Positions 6,423 through 13,779 of a DNA stretch of 18,452 bases are shown one piece after another. Source of the DNA: an uncultured Kiritimatiellota bacterium (GTDB taxonomy: Bacteria; Verrucomicrobiota; Kiritimatiellia; RFP12; UBA1067). The DNA is taken from the NCBI GenBank assembly GCA_934675625.1, contig CAKURH010000073.1, forward strand, positions 1 to 18,452. Direction: 5' to 3'. A program made the position numbers and the translations under genes. The stretch's first letter is position 1. Every line of letters begins with the position of its first letter. The notes beneath the pieces are model-generated. The model made no database searches. It was not told the DNA's origin and saw nothing but the letters and a program-made list of their open reading frames with translations.

Positions 6423-6889
6423 TGGACAAGTTCTCGTCCGAGGTGCGGTCAAAGATCATGCGGGCGATCCGGTCGCGCGACACGCTGCCGGAAGTCGTCG
6501 TGCGCAAGTGGCTCTTTGCGCAGGGCTATCGCTTCCGCGTCTGCGACAAGAAGGTCGTCGGGCATCCCGATGTCGTCCTGCCGCGCCTGAAGACGCTGAT
6601 CGAAATTCGCGGCTGCTTCTGGCATCACCACGGCTGGACGTGGGACGGACGCAAGCTCGTGCAGACGGAGGCGTGTGCGCAGGCGACCGCGCCAAAGTCG
6701 AACCGCGCGTTTTGGAATGCGAAGTTCCGCCGGAACGTCTGCCGCGACCAGGAGCATGAGCGTCTGTGGGCCGAGCAGGGCTGGAACGTGATCGTCATTT
6801 GGGAATGCGGCCTCAAGACGCCCGCCGACCGCGAAGAGACGTTCGCGAAAGTCGCTGGTTGGCTTTCCGAGATCGCCGAAGGAAAATAA
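6419..6889 (+). CDS. vsr: Vsr-type (very short patch repair) DNA endonuclease
   Basis: This 156-residue protein resembles Vsr, which nicks DNA 5' of T:G mismatches produced by deamination of 5-methylcytosine. It has RSKIMRAIRSRDTLPE (10-25), the GHPDVVLP segment with catalytic D51, the GCFWHHH block (65-71) with the intercalating W68 and H69, PKSNRAFW, RRNVCRD, and the closing VIVIWECGL. With the ATG at 6419 the numbering matches E. coli Vsr closely. Deviations: the residues before GCFW are I63-R64, where E. coli has T63-H64, and the zinc ligand C73 is W73. An insertion of roughly 13-15 residues follows, carrying C86, which might replace the lost ligand. The alternative start at 6422 only removes one Met. 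The start overlaps the ispF stop, with GGAGG at 6413-6417. Vsr usually sits beside a cytosine methyltransferase; none is in this window. The residue comparison is from memory. Confidence 0.88.
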   Translation: MMDKFSSEVRSKIMRAIRSRDTLPEVVVRKWLFAQGYRFRVCDKKVVGHPDVVLPRLKTLIEIRGCFWHHHGWTWDGRKLVQTEACAQATAPKSNRAFWNAKFRRNVCRDQEHERLWAEQGWNVIVIWECGLKTPADREETFAKVAGWLSEIAEGK

Positions 6890-6901
6890 GGAAACGATTC
6901 T

Positions 6902-7600
6902 ATGAAGACAATCGTGGTGATACCGACGTATGACGAACGCGACAACGTGAAGCCGATGGCGGAAGCCGTGCTGGCGACGGCGGGTGTCGACCTCCTGTTC
7001 GTCGACGACAACTCGCCGGACGGGACAGGCGAGGTGCTGGACGCGCTCGCGACGGCGAATCCGCGCGTTCATGTCCTGCACCGTGCGCAGAAGGAAGGGC
7101 TGGGCCGTGCCTATGTCGCGGGGTTCCGGCGTGCGCTGGAACTGGGCGCCGATCGCATCGTCCAGATGGACTGCGACTTCTCGCACGATCCGAAGGACGT
7201 GCCGCGCCTCCTCGCGGAAGACGCCGACCTCGTGATCGGCTCGCGCTACGTGCCGGGCGGCGCGACGCCGGGCTGGCCGTTCAAGCGGCGGCTCATCTCG
7301 CGCGCGGGCGGACTCTTCATCCGCACCGTGACGGGGATGCCGCTCCGCGACCCGACCGGCGGCTTCAAGTGCTGGAAGGCCGCGACGCTGCGGAAGATCG
7401 ATTTCGAGACGGTCGCCTCGAAGGGCTACTCGTTTCAGCTGGAGATGAACCACCGCACATGGCGGGCGGGCTGCTCGATTCGGGAAATCCCGATCGTCTT
7501 CACCGACCGCGTGCAGGGCTACTCGAAGATCACCCCCGGCATCGCGACCGAATCGATCAAGATCGCGTTGCGGCTTCGCTTTGGCAAGAAAGGAAACTGA
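6902..7600 (+). CDS. Polyprenol-phosphate mannosyltransferase-like GT2 (DPM1 type)
   Basis: This 232-residue family 2 glycosyltransferase has the GT-A fold of dolichol/polyprenol-phosphate mannose synthases, which transfer a hexose from a nucleotide sugar to a polyprenyl phosphate at the cytoplasmic membrane face. Landmarks are IPTYDERDN (7-15), VDDNSPDGT (34-42), the GLGRAYVAGF segment, the metal-binding DxD in QMDCDFSHDP (D90, D92), GSRYVPGG, and DPTGGFKCW. No transmembrane segment follows the catalytic domain, so it is the single-domain, soluble or peripheral form. The donor (GDP-mannose or UDP-glucose) cannot be read from the sequence. AAGGAAA (6888-6894) is the ribosome-binding site; it overlaps the vsr stop. 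The downstream HIT gene starts 4 bases after the stop. The product may feed protein or envelope glycosylation; the window holds no polyprenol-sugar-using transferase. Confidence 0.92.
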   Translation: MKTIVVIPTYDERDNVKPMAEAVLATAGVDLLFVDDNSPDGTGEVLDALATANPRVHVLHRAQKEGLGRAYVAGFRRALELGADRIVQMDCDFSHDPKDVPRLLAEDADLVIGSRYVPGGATPGWPFKRRLISRAGGLFIRTVTGMPLRDPTGGFKCWKAATLRKIDFETVASKGYSFQLEMNHRTWRAGCSIREIPIVFTDRVQGYSKITPGIATESIKIALRLRFGKKGN

Positions 7601-7604
7601 CAAA

Positions 7605-8006
7605 ATGAAAAACGATTGCATATTCTGCGCCATCGCGGCGAACGAAATTCCGAGCTTCAAGGTCTACGAAGACGAGCTCGTCGTCGCCTATCTCGACATC
7701 AACCCCTTCACGAAGGGCCATACGCTCGTCATCCCGAAGACCCACTCGCAGGGACTGCTCGACACGCCGGACGAGACGCTTGCTGCCATCATCGCGCGCG
7801 TGAAAAAAGTCGCCGCCCACCTGAAGACAGCACTCCCCTGTGATGGCTTCAACATTCTCCAGAACAATGGCGAGGCCGCCGGACAGACCGTCCACCACGT
7901 CCATTTCCACATTGTGCCGCGTTATGGCAAGGAGCCGATCGTCTTCGAGAACCATGCGGGAAACATGGACGAGCTGAAAGCCCTCGCCGCGCGCATTCGC
8001 CTGTGA
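7605..8006 (+). CDS. HIT family hydrolase (Hint/HinT-like)
   Basis: This 133-residue histidine triad protein belongs to the Hint branch, which hydrolyses purine nucleoside phosphoramidates and related AMP conjugates in the cytosol. It shows the CIFC zinc-type pair (C5, C8), GEIPS-like NEIPSFKVYEDE, GHTLVIPKTH (38-47), the GQTVHH stretch, and the triad HVHFHI (H98, H100, H102). The reading frame is open from 7581, but the ATG at 7605 is chosen because the family begins right before CIFC and AAGGAAA (7590-7596) lies 8 bases upstream. The terminal TGA overlaps the GTG start of the TatD gene. Local codon use is less G/C-biased than in most neighbours (AAA, ATT, CAT appear more often), which may reflect expression rather than transfer. 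The precise substrate is not determinable from sequence. Confidence 0.94.
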   Translation: MKNDCIFCAIAANEIPSFKVYEDELVVAYLDINPFTKGHTLVIPKTHSQGLLDTPDETLAAIIARVKKVAAHLKTALPCDGFNILQNNGEAAGQTVHHVHFHIVPRYGKEPIVFENHAGNMDELKALAARIRL

Positions 8007-8680
8007 CGGACGCGCATTGCCATGTCAGCGGCGGCGACCCGTCCGTTCGCGAGTTCCTGATCGGCCGCGACTTCGTCGGCATCCATCCGTGGACGTCCTG
8101 TGCGCCGGACGCTCGTCCGGCGGCGGACGTCTCGGCGTGGCTGCGCGAGCAGCTCGCGGCGAACCCGCACTTGGGCGTGGGTGAAATCGGGCTCGATCGT
8201 CTGAAGACGCGCGACATCTCGCCGTCAATGCGTGCCGTGTTCGAGACGCAGTTGCATATCGCCTTGGAATTCGGCCGCCCGGTTGTCTTGCACGGGGCCA
8301 AGTGTTGGGGGCAAGTTGTCAGGGAAATTATCGAATTATCGAATAAGCGGATAGGCCCCTTCCTCTTCCACGGCTTTTCGCGGAGCGACGGGCTGTTGCC
8401 GGACATCGTGGCGCTGAACGGCTACGTTTCCGTCGGCCCGGCGGTTCTGAACGACCACGCCGTCAACTATCGTGCGCTCGTGAAGAAGATTCCGATTGAT
8501 CGTCTGCTCGTCGAGACGGATCGCGACTGTGAACCTGCGTCGCTGCTCAATCCGCTGACGGGCGCGCCGCTCTCCGTCCGCGACGTGCTTGCGAAGACGG
8601 CCGAGCTGCGGGGCCTGTCCCCAGCGGAACTGGAGGCAATTACCGACGCGAACGCCCTGCGGTTTTTGGGCGGCGCGTGA
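8003..8680 (+). CDS. TatD-type metal-dependent hydrolase
   Basis: This 225-residue protein belongs to the TatD family of metal-dependent hydrolases; characterised members are 3'-5' exonucleases or D-aminoacyl-tRNA-related enzymes acting in the cytosol. Metal-site residues are all present: DAHCH (H5, H7), GEIGLD (E61), VVLHG (H97), FLFHGFS (H123) and LLVETDRD (D173). It is about 30 residues shorter than typical TatD (about 260); the shortage lies mostly in the region between the N-terminal HxH and the GEIGLD motif. The start is a GTG that overlaps the HIT stop as GTGA; the family motif begins at residue 3, so no alternative start fits. Within the gene, 8321-8349 is strikingly AT-rich with a tandem octamer, yet the reading frame and the predicted helix are intact. 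After the stop comes the longest internal gap of the window (65 bp). Confidence 0.9.
   Translation: MTDAHCHVSGGDPSVREFLIGRDFVGIHPWTSCAPDARPAADVSAWLREQLAANPHLGVGEIGLDRLKTRDISPSMRAVFETQLHIALEFGRPVVLHGAKCWGQVVREIIELSNKRIGPFLFHGFSRSDGLLPDIVALNGYVSVGPAVLNDHAVNYRALVKKIPIDRLLVETDRDCEPASLLNPLTGAPLSVRDVLAKTAELRGLSPAELEAITDANALRFLGGA
8326..8349 (+). repeat. Tandem octamer AATTATCG within tatD-like gene
   Basis: AATTATCG occurs twice head to tail (8326-8333 and 8334-8341), followed by a degenerate third unit AATAAGCG (8342-8349). The repeat length is not a multiple of three, so the encoded residues differ between units (within EIIELSNKR). It is an AT-rich island in an otherwise GC-rich gene and aligns with a normal helix of the family, so it is probably coincidence or replication slippage tolerated in frame. 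Confidence 0.5.
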
Positions 8681-8683
8681 TTG

Positions 8684-8705
8684 AGAAAATTTTTCTGTCA
8701 GAAAA
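8684..8705. promoter_or_regulatory. AT-rich palindrome upstream of the A2M gene
   Basis: TTTTCTG (8691-8697), a single T, then CAGAAAA (8699-8705) form a perfect 7+1+7 palindrome. AGAAAA at 8684-8689 repeats the right arm and could pair with the same T-run, giving two mutually exclusive pairings. The site is a plausible protein-binding operator for the A2M/pbpC pair. It lacks a GC-rich stem, so it is a poor intrinsic terminator. TGAGAAAAT (8682-8690) vaguely resembles the extended -10 elements elsewhere in this window but is weak. Confidence 0.4.
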
Positions 8706-8726
8706 GAGCGGGAGGGACGAGTAAGG

Positions 8727-8745
8727 GGTGTAAGGGAAAAACACC
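8727..8745 (+). promoter_or_regulatory. Ribosome-binding site in a hairpin loop
   Basis: GGTGT (8727-8731) and ACACC (8741-8745) can pair into a 5-bp stem that closes a 9-base loop, AAGGGAAAA, containing the likely Shine-Dalgarno AAGGG (8732-8736). The stem ends exactly one base before the ATG at 8746. Such a hairpin could present or limit access to the ribosome-binding site of the A2M gene; functional meaning is inference. Confidence 0.45.
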
Positions 8746-11700
8746 ATGACTCGTCGACTGTCCGAAAAACAAAGAAAAATCGTCGTTTGTGCGCTCTTTG
8801 CGCTGATTTCGCTCATCGCCCTCGCGTCTTCGCTGACGCTGGCCGTCCTGTGGTCACGGTTGCGCACGGAAGAACACCCGTTCGTCCCGTCGTCGGCAAC
8901 CGCGCTGGGGGCGTCGTCTGCGTCGGCAGCGACGCCGCTGTCGCACGCGGCCTCGACCTCGCCGCGCCCGCCGACGCAACAAGCTGCGACCAATGGCTTT
9001 GCGCGGGTCGAAAGCATCGAAGTTGAAGATGGCGACAGCGAAGACGTTCAGCTCGTCCTTCGCCTCTCGCACCGTCCGAACGCCGCCGAAATTCTTCGTT
9101 CGGTCACGCTTCAGCCGAAGGTCGCGGATCTTTCGGCCGAAGTCGAGCCTGTCAGGCGGTGGCGACAGCCGACGACGTGGCAGGTGATTCTCAAGAGTCC
9201 GAACTTCGCGCGTCGCACGCGCTACACGGTCACGGTCAAGGCGGATCTGCCATTTGAGCCCGAGGGCACGAATGGCCTCACCAAGGTTGCGGCGGTTCGG
9301 TTGGCGCAGGAGGTTCGTCGGACGGTTGAGATTCCCGACCTTCGTCCGTCGGTCAGCCTGTCGGCGTCGGGACGCTATCTGCCGCCGATCGGCGCGCGGG
9401 CGGTGGGCGTGACGGTCGTCAACGTGACGAATCTCGCCTGTGCGGTGCGGTCGGTCGTGCCCGAGAACGTCGTCCAGCTGCTGGCACGCGAGGAGGGCCA
9501 CTACACGGAGAGCCTGCCGTGGTGGGGAACTGAAATTGACGGCGACAGCGCGGCAACGGCGGAACTCGCAACCGCGCCGACTTGCTGGACGGAGCCGACG
9601 CCGCATCCGCTGAACGCGCGCGCACGGCATCTGCTGCGTCTGCGCACCGCGCAGGGCGTCGTGTCGAACGGCGTCTACCTGCTGTCCGTGCGGAACGGCG
9701 ACCGTCCCGAAGGGGACGCGAACCGTCCCGACTACCGCCTGATCTGCCTGACGGATCTGGGGCTTTCCGTCCGCCGCGATGCCGAGGGCGTGCGGGTCTG
9801 GGTGACGTCGCTGACGACGGGGCGTCCACGTGCGGGGCTTGTCGCACGGGTCTATGCCGCCAACCGCCTCCTGCTCGCGCAGGGCGAAACGGATGCGGGC
9901 GGCGAAGTGACGCTGACGGGATGGGACGCGCGCGAGGCGCCGTTCGCGCTCGTCGTCTCGGCCCCGGACGGATCGGATTCGGCGTTCATGGCGTTGCGCG
10001 CATCTATGCAGGTTGACGAGACGCTGCCGTGCGGCGCACGCCCACCGCATATGGCGGCAGATGCCAGCACGGCGTTCGTCTGGACGGATCGCGGCATCTA
10101 CCGCCACGGCGAGAAGATGCTCGTGCACGCCGTCCTGCGCACGGGCGCGGGCAGCGCGCCGAAGCCGTTCCCCGTCGTCGTCTCGCTCGTGAAGCCGGAC
10201 GGTGCCGTTGTCCAGACGCAGACGCGCGTGTGCGACGACCACGGCGCGCTGGCGGTCGAGGACTTTTTCGCGCCGACCGACCAGCCGTCCGGGAAATGGA
10301 AGGTCACGGTCGCGGTGCCGGGCTCCGACGGGGTTCGGCTCGGCGAGCGGACGGTCACGGTCGAGGCGTTCGTGCCGCCGCAGATCCGCGTGTCGCTTGT
10401 GGACTTGCCGGACGCGGCGTGTGGCGTCTCGAACATCGCCTACGCCGTCCGCGCCGAAAACCTGTTCGGCGGCCCCGCGAAGCTGCGGGCGACGGAAAGC
10501 CTCGTGGCCTTTTCGGACGCGGCGTTTGCGCCGCCCGGCTGGAAGGGCTTCCGCTTCGGCGATCCACGCCGGGGGCTTCAGCCGAACTACACGCGGCTGA
10601 AGGGCGCGCTCACGGACGCGCAGGGCCAGGCGCGCTTTGCCGTCGGGATGAAAGACGAATGGGGTCTGCCACAGGCCGCCGTGCGGTTGACGGTGCAGGG
10701 CTCGGTCTTCGAGACGGGGGGACGTCCGGCGGTGACGCGCGACAGCCGGATCGTGCATCGCTATTCCTACTACCTCGGCTCGGACGTGCCGCGCGTCATT
10801 CCGCAGGCGTCGGGCGCGCGCACGTTCCGCATCGTTCAGGTCAGCCCCGACGGCACGGCCCGCCGCGAGGCCCGCCCTCTCTCGGCTTCGCTCTGGAAAA
10901 TCGACTACGCGTACAATCTCGTGCAGCGCGCGGACGGCTCTTCCGTCTGGGATTCCGCGCGCATGCGCCGGCGCGTTGCCGCACTGTCCGTCACGGTGGG
11001 GGACGAGGGATCGGGCACGGTCGCGTTGCCCGTCTCCGGCAGTGGCGACTATGAGCTTGTCGTCGAGGACGCGGCGCGCGGCCTTTCCCATTGTGCGCCG
11101 TTCTGGATTTCCGCGTCCGGCGACGACGAGCTGCGGGCCTCGCTGAAGAATCCGTCGGCGGTGACGCTTGTGGCGGACAAGCCGTTCTATCGTGCGGGCG
11201 AGCGTCCGCGCCTCACCGTCAAGACGCCGTTTTGTGGCGCGGCGTGGCTGACGGTGATGCGAGAGAAGACGCTCGCCACGCGCACGCTGGAACTGACCAA
11301 CCTCACGAGCGTGGTGGAGCTGGAGCCGCTCGCCGGCGCGTGGGCGCCAAATGTCGATGTCGCGCTCAGCGTCGTGCAGGCGGTCGCGCCCGGACGTCCC
11401 GCCCTTGCCGCCCGGGCGCGCGGCCTCGTGTCGCTGCGGATTCGTCCGCGCGAACGCGAGATTCCGGTTGAAGTCGCGCCCACCGTCCGAAGCGTCGCGG
11501 CGGGCGGCTGTGAACTGGACGTGCGGGTCTCCGCCGAAGGGGCGGAAGCCGCCGCTGCGCGCGCGGTCGTCACGGTCGTCGACGAGGGGCTCAACCTCCT
11601 GACGAACGAGCCGGTGCCCGATCCGATCGGGTTCTTCGCGCGGGAACGCGGCGGGGATCATCCGCTCTACGACCTGTTCGGACGTCTCCTGCCGGTCTGC

Positions 11701-13779
11701 GACGTGACGCTCAAGGCGAGCGACGCGAAGACGGGCGGCGACGACCTTGCGGGCCTCATGAACCGCGTGAGTCCCGTGCCGTCCCGCCGGTTCAAGCCGC
11801 TCAGCCTCTGGCGGCTGGACGTGCCGCTGACGAACGGCGTCGCGCACGTGCGTTTCGCGCTGCCCGAATTCGTCGGCGAGGTGCGCGTCACGGCGCTCGT
11901 CTACACGGAACGCGCCACCGGGTGCGCCGCCACGCGGCAGAAGATCAGTCCGAAGCTTGTGGTGCAGCCGGATGCGCCGCGTTTCGCGGCGCCGGGGGAT
12001 CGGTTCGACCTGACGCTGGCGCTCTCCAACCGCAGCGGACGCGACGCGGAAATCTCCTACGCCGTCACGGCCGAGGGCGCGGTCGCGCTCGTCGCGGATA
12101 CCGAGGGCCGGACGAGGCTCGCGGACGGCGAGACGCGCATCCTGACCCTGCCGGCCGTGGCGAAGGCGCAGGTCGGAGAAGGGCGCGTGACCTTTCGCGC
12201 CGTCGGCTGCGGCGAGACGCAGACGCGCGCGATTGACTTGCCGGTGCGTCCGGCCGTGCCGTGGGAGGAGTCGGCGGGCGTTGTCGTGCTGCGGCCCGGC
12301 GAGACTTGGGTGTCGTCCAACGTCTGTGGTGTCGGCGCCTTGCCAGAGGCGACGCAGCGCGCCTTTTCCGTCTCGGGTTCGCCGGTGGCCGAACTCGTCT
12401 CCGCGTTCGACTTCCTCGCCGAGTATCCGTACGGTTGTCTGGAGCAGACGACGTCCCGCATGTTCCCGCTGCTCGTGGCGGACGATTTCCTGGCGCGTCT
12501 GCCGTCCGCGCAGACCAGCAAGGCGTCCGAGCGGCGGGACATCGTCGCGGCGGGCGTCGCCCGCGTGGCGTCCATGCTGCGGCAGAACGACTTCACGATG
12601 TGGCCGGACTGCAACTGTCCGCCGTGGGACCGCGAGGTGTCCCTCTACGCGGCGCACTTCCTGGTCGCGGCGGCGGCGACGGGCTACCCGGTCGACCGCA
12701 CGGTGCAGGATCGCGTCCGTCGTCTGCTGAAGACGTGGGCACAGGCGCGTGACCTCGATCAAGCGGCTTACGCCTGCCACACGCTGGCCTTGACCGGCAC
12801 GCCGGAGAAAGACCGCCTGTTCGCGCTGTACGACGCGCGGGATCGCCTGACGCTGCTGGCGCGCGCGCGGTTGGCCCGGGCGTTCCTCCGCGTCGGCGAT
12901 CCGCTGCGCGCGCGGGCCCTCGTGTCGGACGCGGCGTGGACGCCGCGAGATGTGCGCGAGGCGGCGTTTGCGCTGGTCGCGCTGTTGGAGGCGGATGCCC
13001 ACGACAGCCGCCTCGGCCGGCTCGTCCTCTTCTTGCAGAACGCGCGCGACCGCACGCGCTTCCACTGGGGGACGACCGGCGAGAACGCCCATGCGCTGTG
13101 GGCGCTCGCGTCCTACGGCCGTGTGCGGGGCCTGGGCGAGGGGCATCCGCGCGTCTCGTGGGCGCCGACGGCGGACGGGCCGCGTGAGGAACTTCCCGTC
13201 GGCCACGTGCGGCGGCTGCGCGGCGGGGATGCGTGCGCGTTGCGGAATGACGGCACGTGCGAAGCGTTCGTGTCGTTCCGCCGACGTGCGCTGCCGGCGG
13301 CGGAGAGCGTGACGAACGTCCATCGGCGCATCAACGTCTCGCGGCGATTCTACACGATGGACGGGCGGCCGGTTGCGATCGGGCAGGAACGCCTGACGCG
13401 CGGCGACCTGCTGGTCGGCGAGATCATGCTGACGGCCGACCGGGCTTTTGACGTCACCGACCTCGTGGTGCAGGATCTTCTGCCGGCCGGCTTCGAGCCG
13501 GAACGTGCGGAGATCGCGGCGGCGTTCGGCAAGCGCTTCGGCCACGGGCGCGCGGACTGGGTGCTGCGTCACGAGGCGCGAGACGACCGTCTGCTCGTGT
13601 TTGCCCGTCCGACGACCCTGCGCCCGGCAGGAGACGGAACGGACGCGGCGACGTTCTACTACGCCGTGCGCGTCGTCTCGGCCGGCGACTTCGCGCTGCC
13701 GGGCGTCCGCGTCGAGGCGATGTACGCACCCGAAATCTTCGCGCAGACGGCACCCGCGCGTGTGCGCGTCAACCCATGA
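8746..13779 (+). CDS. Alpha-2-macroglobulin family protein with thioester
   Basis: This 1677-residue protein is a bacterial alpha-2-macroglobulin, a periplasmic protease trap that covalently captures attacking proteases. Residues 13-36 form one hydrophobic anchor, followed by a Ser/Ala/Pro-rich linker (to about 85); no lipobox cysteine is seen, unlike E. coli YfhM. Tandem MG domains follow, with the conserved WTDRGIYRHGEKMLV segment at 446-460. The A2M core segment (SLWRLDVPLTNGVAHVRFAL) begins near 1020. The thioester motif lies in YPYGCLEQTT, C1231 to Q1234, and opens the alpha-helical TED domain, which includes YAAHFLVAA. The C-terminal receptor-like domain ends with VRVEAMYAPEIFAQ. The intact CLEQ places it in the thioester-bearing class rather than the YfaS class. 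The gene overlaps pbpC (ATGA at 13776-13779), the well-known pairing. Length fits the family (1500-1700). The start is supported by AAGGG at 8732-8736. Confidence 0.96.
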   Translation: MTRRLSEKQRKIVVCALFALISLIALASSLTLAVLWSRLRTEEHPFVPSSATALGASSASAATPLSHAASTSPRPPTQQAATNGFARVESIEVEDGDSEDVQLVLRLSHRPNAAEILRSVTLQPKVADLSAEVEPVRRWRQPTTWQVILKSPNFARRTRYTVTVKADLPFEPEGTNGLTKVAAVRLAQEVRRTVEIPDLRPSVSLSASGRYLPPIGARAVGVTVVNVTNLACAVRSVVPENVVQLLAREEGHYTESLPWWGTEIDGDSAATAELATAPTCWTEPTPHPLNARARHLLRLRTAQGVVSNGVYLLSVRNGDRPEGDANRPDYRLICLTDLGLSVRRDAEGVRVWVTSLTTGRPRAGLVARVYAANRLLLAQGETDAGGEVTLTGWDAREAPFALVVSAPDGSDSAFMALRASMQVDETLPCGARPPHMAADASTAFVWTDRGIYRHGEKMLVHAVLRTGAGSAPKPFPVVVSLVKPDGAVVQTQTRVCDDHGALAVEDFFAPTDQPSGKWKVTVAVPGSDGVRLGERTVTVEAFVPPQIRVSLVDLPDAACGVSNIAYAVRAENLFGGPAKLRATESLVAFSDAAFAPPGWKGFRFGDPRRGLQPNYTRLKGALTDAQGQARFAVGMKDEWGLPQAAVRLTVQGSVFETGGRPAVTRDSRIVHRYSYYLGSDVPRVIPQASGARTFRIVQVSPDGTARREARPLSASLWKIDYAYNLVQRADGSSVWDSARMRRRVAALSVTVGDEGSGTVALPVSGSGDYELVVEDAARGLSHCAPFWISASGDDELRASLKNPSAVTLVADKPFYRAGERPRLTVKTPFCGAAWLTVMREKTLATRTLELTNLTSVVELEPLAGAWAPNVDVALSVVQAVAPGRPALAARARGLVSLRIRPREREIPVEVAPTVRSVAAGGCELDVRVSAEGAEAAAARAVVTVVDEGLNLLTNEPVPDPIGFFARERGGDHPLYDLFGRLLPVCDVTLKASDAKTGGDDLAGLMNRVSPVPSRRFKPLSLWRLDVPLTNGVAHVRFALPEFVGEVRVTALVYTERATGCAATRQKISPKLVVQPDAPRFAAPGDRFDLTLALSNRSGRDAEISYAVTAEGAVALVADTEGRTRLADGETRILTLPAVAKAQVGEGRVTFRAVGCGETQTRAIDLPVRPAVPWEESAGVVVLRPGETWVSSNVCGVGALPEATQRAFSVSGSPVAELVSAFDFLAEYPYGCLEQTTSRMFPLLVADDFLARLPSAQTSKASERRDIVAAGVARVASMLRQNDFTMWPDCNCPPWDREVSLYAAHFLVAAAATGYPVDRTVQDRVRRLLKTWAQARDLDQAAYACHTLALTGTPEKDRLFALYDARDRLTLLARARLARAFLRVGDPLRARALVSDAAWTPRDVREAAFALVALLEADAHDSRLGRLVLFLQNARDRTRFHWGTTGENAHALWALASYGRVRGLGEGHPRVSWAPTADGPREELPVGHVRRLRGGDACALRNDGTCEAFVSFRRRALPAAESVTNVHRRINVSRRFYTMDGRPVAIGQERLTRGDLLVGEIMLTADRAFDVTDLVVQDLLPAGFEPERAEIAAAFGKRFGHGRADWVLRHEARDDRLLVFARPTTLRPAGDGTDAATFYYAVRVVSAGDFALPGVRVEAMYAPEIFAQTAPARVRVNP

